From CAVWGP01 sp963754645 (GTDB taxonomy: Bacteria; Pseudomonadota; Alphaproteobacteria; Bin65), in the NCBI GenBank assembly GCA_963754645.1, contig CAVWGP010000011.1, positions 124,001-188,000 on the forward strand: a stretch of 64,000 bases of DNA. The letters are read 5' to 3'. A model generated the notes under the pieces. The model was not told the DNA's origin, did no database searches, and worked only from the letters and a program-made list of their open reading frames with translations. Made by a program: the position numbers and the translations under genes. Below, piece after piece: positions 63,901 to 64,000 of the stretch (the stretch's first letter is position 1; each line of letters starts with the position of its first letter).

Positions 63901-64000
63901 TAATAGAGCACCGCGGCAAGGGCGTAGATATCGGTGAAAGGGCCCTGCTCGCCGCCGGCGAAATATTGCTCGAACGGCGCGTAGCCGGGCGTCAGAATAT
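60990..64000 (-). CDS. membrane-anchored Ser/Thr protein kinase with repeated helical C-terminus (N-terminus outside window)
   Basis: At least 1,002 residues. The visible start is the end of a protein-kinase domain: TPGYAPFEQY is the activation-loop/APE region and FTDIYALAAVLYYAVIGQIP the subdomain IX helix; the catalytic loop lies outside the window. A Pro/Ala-rich linker leads to one membrane helix (about 63180-63260, KTLVYAGAALGVVLLAGAGA). Four or more related helical modules of some 130 residues follow, each with AEKLD- or EALD-type and ARAEL-type motifs, then a Thr/Pro-rich tail (TPPSTPPSTPP). It heads the six-gene cluster and probably senses or signals across the membrane. Confidence 0.85.
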   Translation of the reverse strand, partial: ILTPGYAPFEQYFAGGEQGPFTDIYALAAVLYYAVIGQIPPEAPARVRKDPYVSATQRAAGRYSEALLSAIDRGLAVLAEDRPQTCEEWRAMLVGDASAYGESEPSGPTQTGATIFLGGNGKQQQPKSNLSQLTSETGQAAQARQAAAEGRPSGGNRPSGGAKPSARAPQQAPARDRPTPSRPAQPPAPERKSGNRRPTVVPPPADVASHVDRGTVVAEPPQDEGDADAASAYAETQSAPPRKSKTLVYAGAALGVVLLAGAGAFAFMGGSPSDGPKTLPPGTTTGGTIAGNPDEVRGGPAYVGIVNEARATIKKIRDDLGAGRIKEGKARLPELKLSLAEAVRREPTNVATAALKKEFEAIEGAVSAAVNARVDSLAADAQKNARDGKYDEAEKNLAEAEELKPEAPIIQSRREELAKIKQEREEKQRQQLAEITRLIARSKTLLGERKYLEARAAAQQALEAARKAQELGAQGAAALQGETNAILQQIAAAIASRVAELARDAHQDIVNKKYDDARRKLDEGERLSPGAAEISNARAELDAAVANSKRDAEQRAKLLAAAVEQGQGFVRRAKDALDNKQYSEARALLSQAEAKLREAEGIDKAAATVAALRRDLEAVSGAVTQAVRARVQELLRAARADIRNKQYARAKAEIEEAEKLDGNNSDVAAVRAELSKAEDQDRSAAEKLKKLGEEGREFVRLANGALEAKNFAEARRLVGLLSAKVNEINSIDSASAEYRELRQARDTITANIEKSLAARIGELIAEADKLIEAKQFGEAKKKIDEAIALDARSREALDARARLARAEQDSKDGAAKAERLKTLIAEGRKELELAQRQLGAGRLNEARQTNTKLERTLKAASDFGIRSDELAALNRDQDRFEKELIRAIAARVDQLASEARKLIREKQLDAAERRINEAEALDDRDSDVKQAKAELAAARRAVVPRTPPPRTPPSTSGTPTSPPPTYTPPSTPPTYTPPSTPPSTPPSTPPSTPPPRYNPKSG

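Overview
The window is high-GC, gene-dense chromosomal DNA of an alphaproteobacterium, probably Rhodospirillales-like; the genus cannot be fixed from sequence alone. The evidence is the sdhCDAB operon, the lptC-lptA-lptB-rpoN-hpf-ptsN cluster, the hrcA-grpE pair divergent from rph-rdgB-hemW, an MmcB-type repair protein, two DUF1127 small proteins and a TRAP dicarboxylate-type transporter. There is one tRNA (tRNA-Leu, anticodon CAG) and no rRNA or CRISPR array.

Layout. 1-5.1 kb: end of a MaoC/mesaconyl-CoA hydratase-like gene, a 0.7 kb gap with a structured element on the minus strand, then succinate dehydrogenase. 5.1-15.3 kb: mixed housekeeping and metabolism (ArsR regulator, SAF-domain oxidoreductase, TerC, universal stress protein, ZapE, MscS, flavin reductase, class II aldolase, hydroxyisobutyrate-type dehydrogenase, LysR). 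15.3-19.6 kb: a minus-strand operon of DUF1445 hydro-lyase, TRAP DctP/DctQ/DctM and a carboxymuconolactone decarboxylase-like protein. 19.6-26.2 kb: an accessory patch with two families of palindromic repeats, a HigB/HigA toxin-antitoxin locus whose toxin has lost its middle, two orphan genes that look richer in A+T, a DUF5131 gene, hairpin repeats, an IS481-type element with nested terminal repeats, and an aldo/keto reductase broken three times. 26.2-33 kb: GNAT, metallo-beta-lactamase-fold lactonase, MFS efflux pump, gamma-glutamyltransferase, UppP, and a complex-I-associated epimerase-type protein. 33.2-49 kb: a core block of tRNA-Leu, ribonuclease D, KdsD, LptCAB, sigma-54, HPF, PtsN, GrpE, HrcA, RNase PH, RdgB, HemW, LppC-type lipoprotein, RsmI, YraN and a SirB1-type protein. 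48-56 kb: oxidoreductase, HpaI-type aldolase, Tat-exported PhoX phosphatase, DCC protein, GmhA-HldE heptose genes, MmcB and hemolysin III. 56.3-64 kb: six minus-strand genes reading from a membrane-anchored Ser/Thr kinase through a 50-residue membrane protein, an XpaC-like protein, TelA, an SPFH-GYF protein and a zinc-ribbon membrane protein. This last cluster is the best candidate for a little-described system.

Functional links. The lpt, kdsD, gmhA/hldE, uppP and lppC genes all serve the outer envelope (LPS transport, Kdo and heptose supply, undecaprenyl phosphate recycling, peptidoglycan). rpoN, hpf and ptsN form the conserved nitrogen/phosphotransfer cluster. hrcA-grpE belongs to the heat-shock response.

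Data quality. Ten apparent single-base frameshifts were found: sdhB, dctQ, dctP, the DUF5131 gene, three in the aldo/keto reductase, ggt, the epimerase and phoX. In each case the downstream frame keeps perfect family similarity and the corrected length is a whole number of codons. Several lie in short homopolymers. Sequence or assembly indels are the most likely cause for most of them, and these genes should be read as probably intact in the organism, except the aldo/keto reductase.
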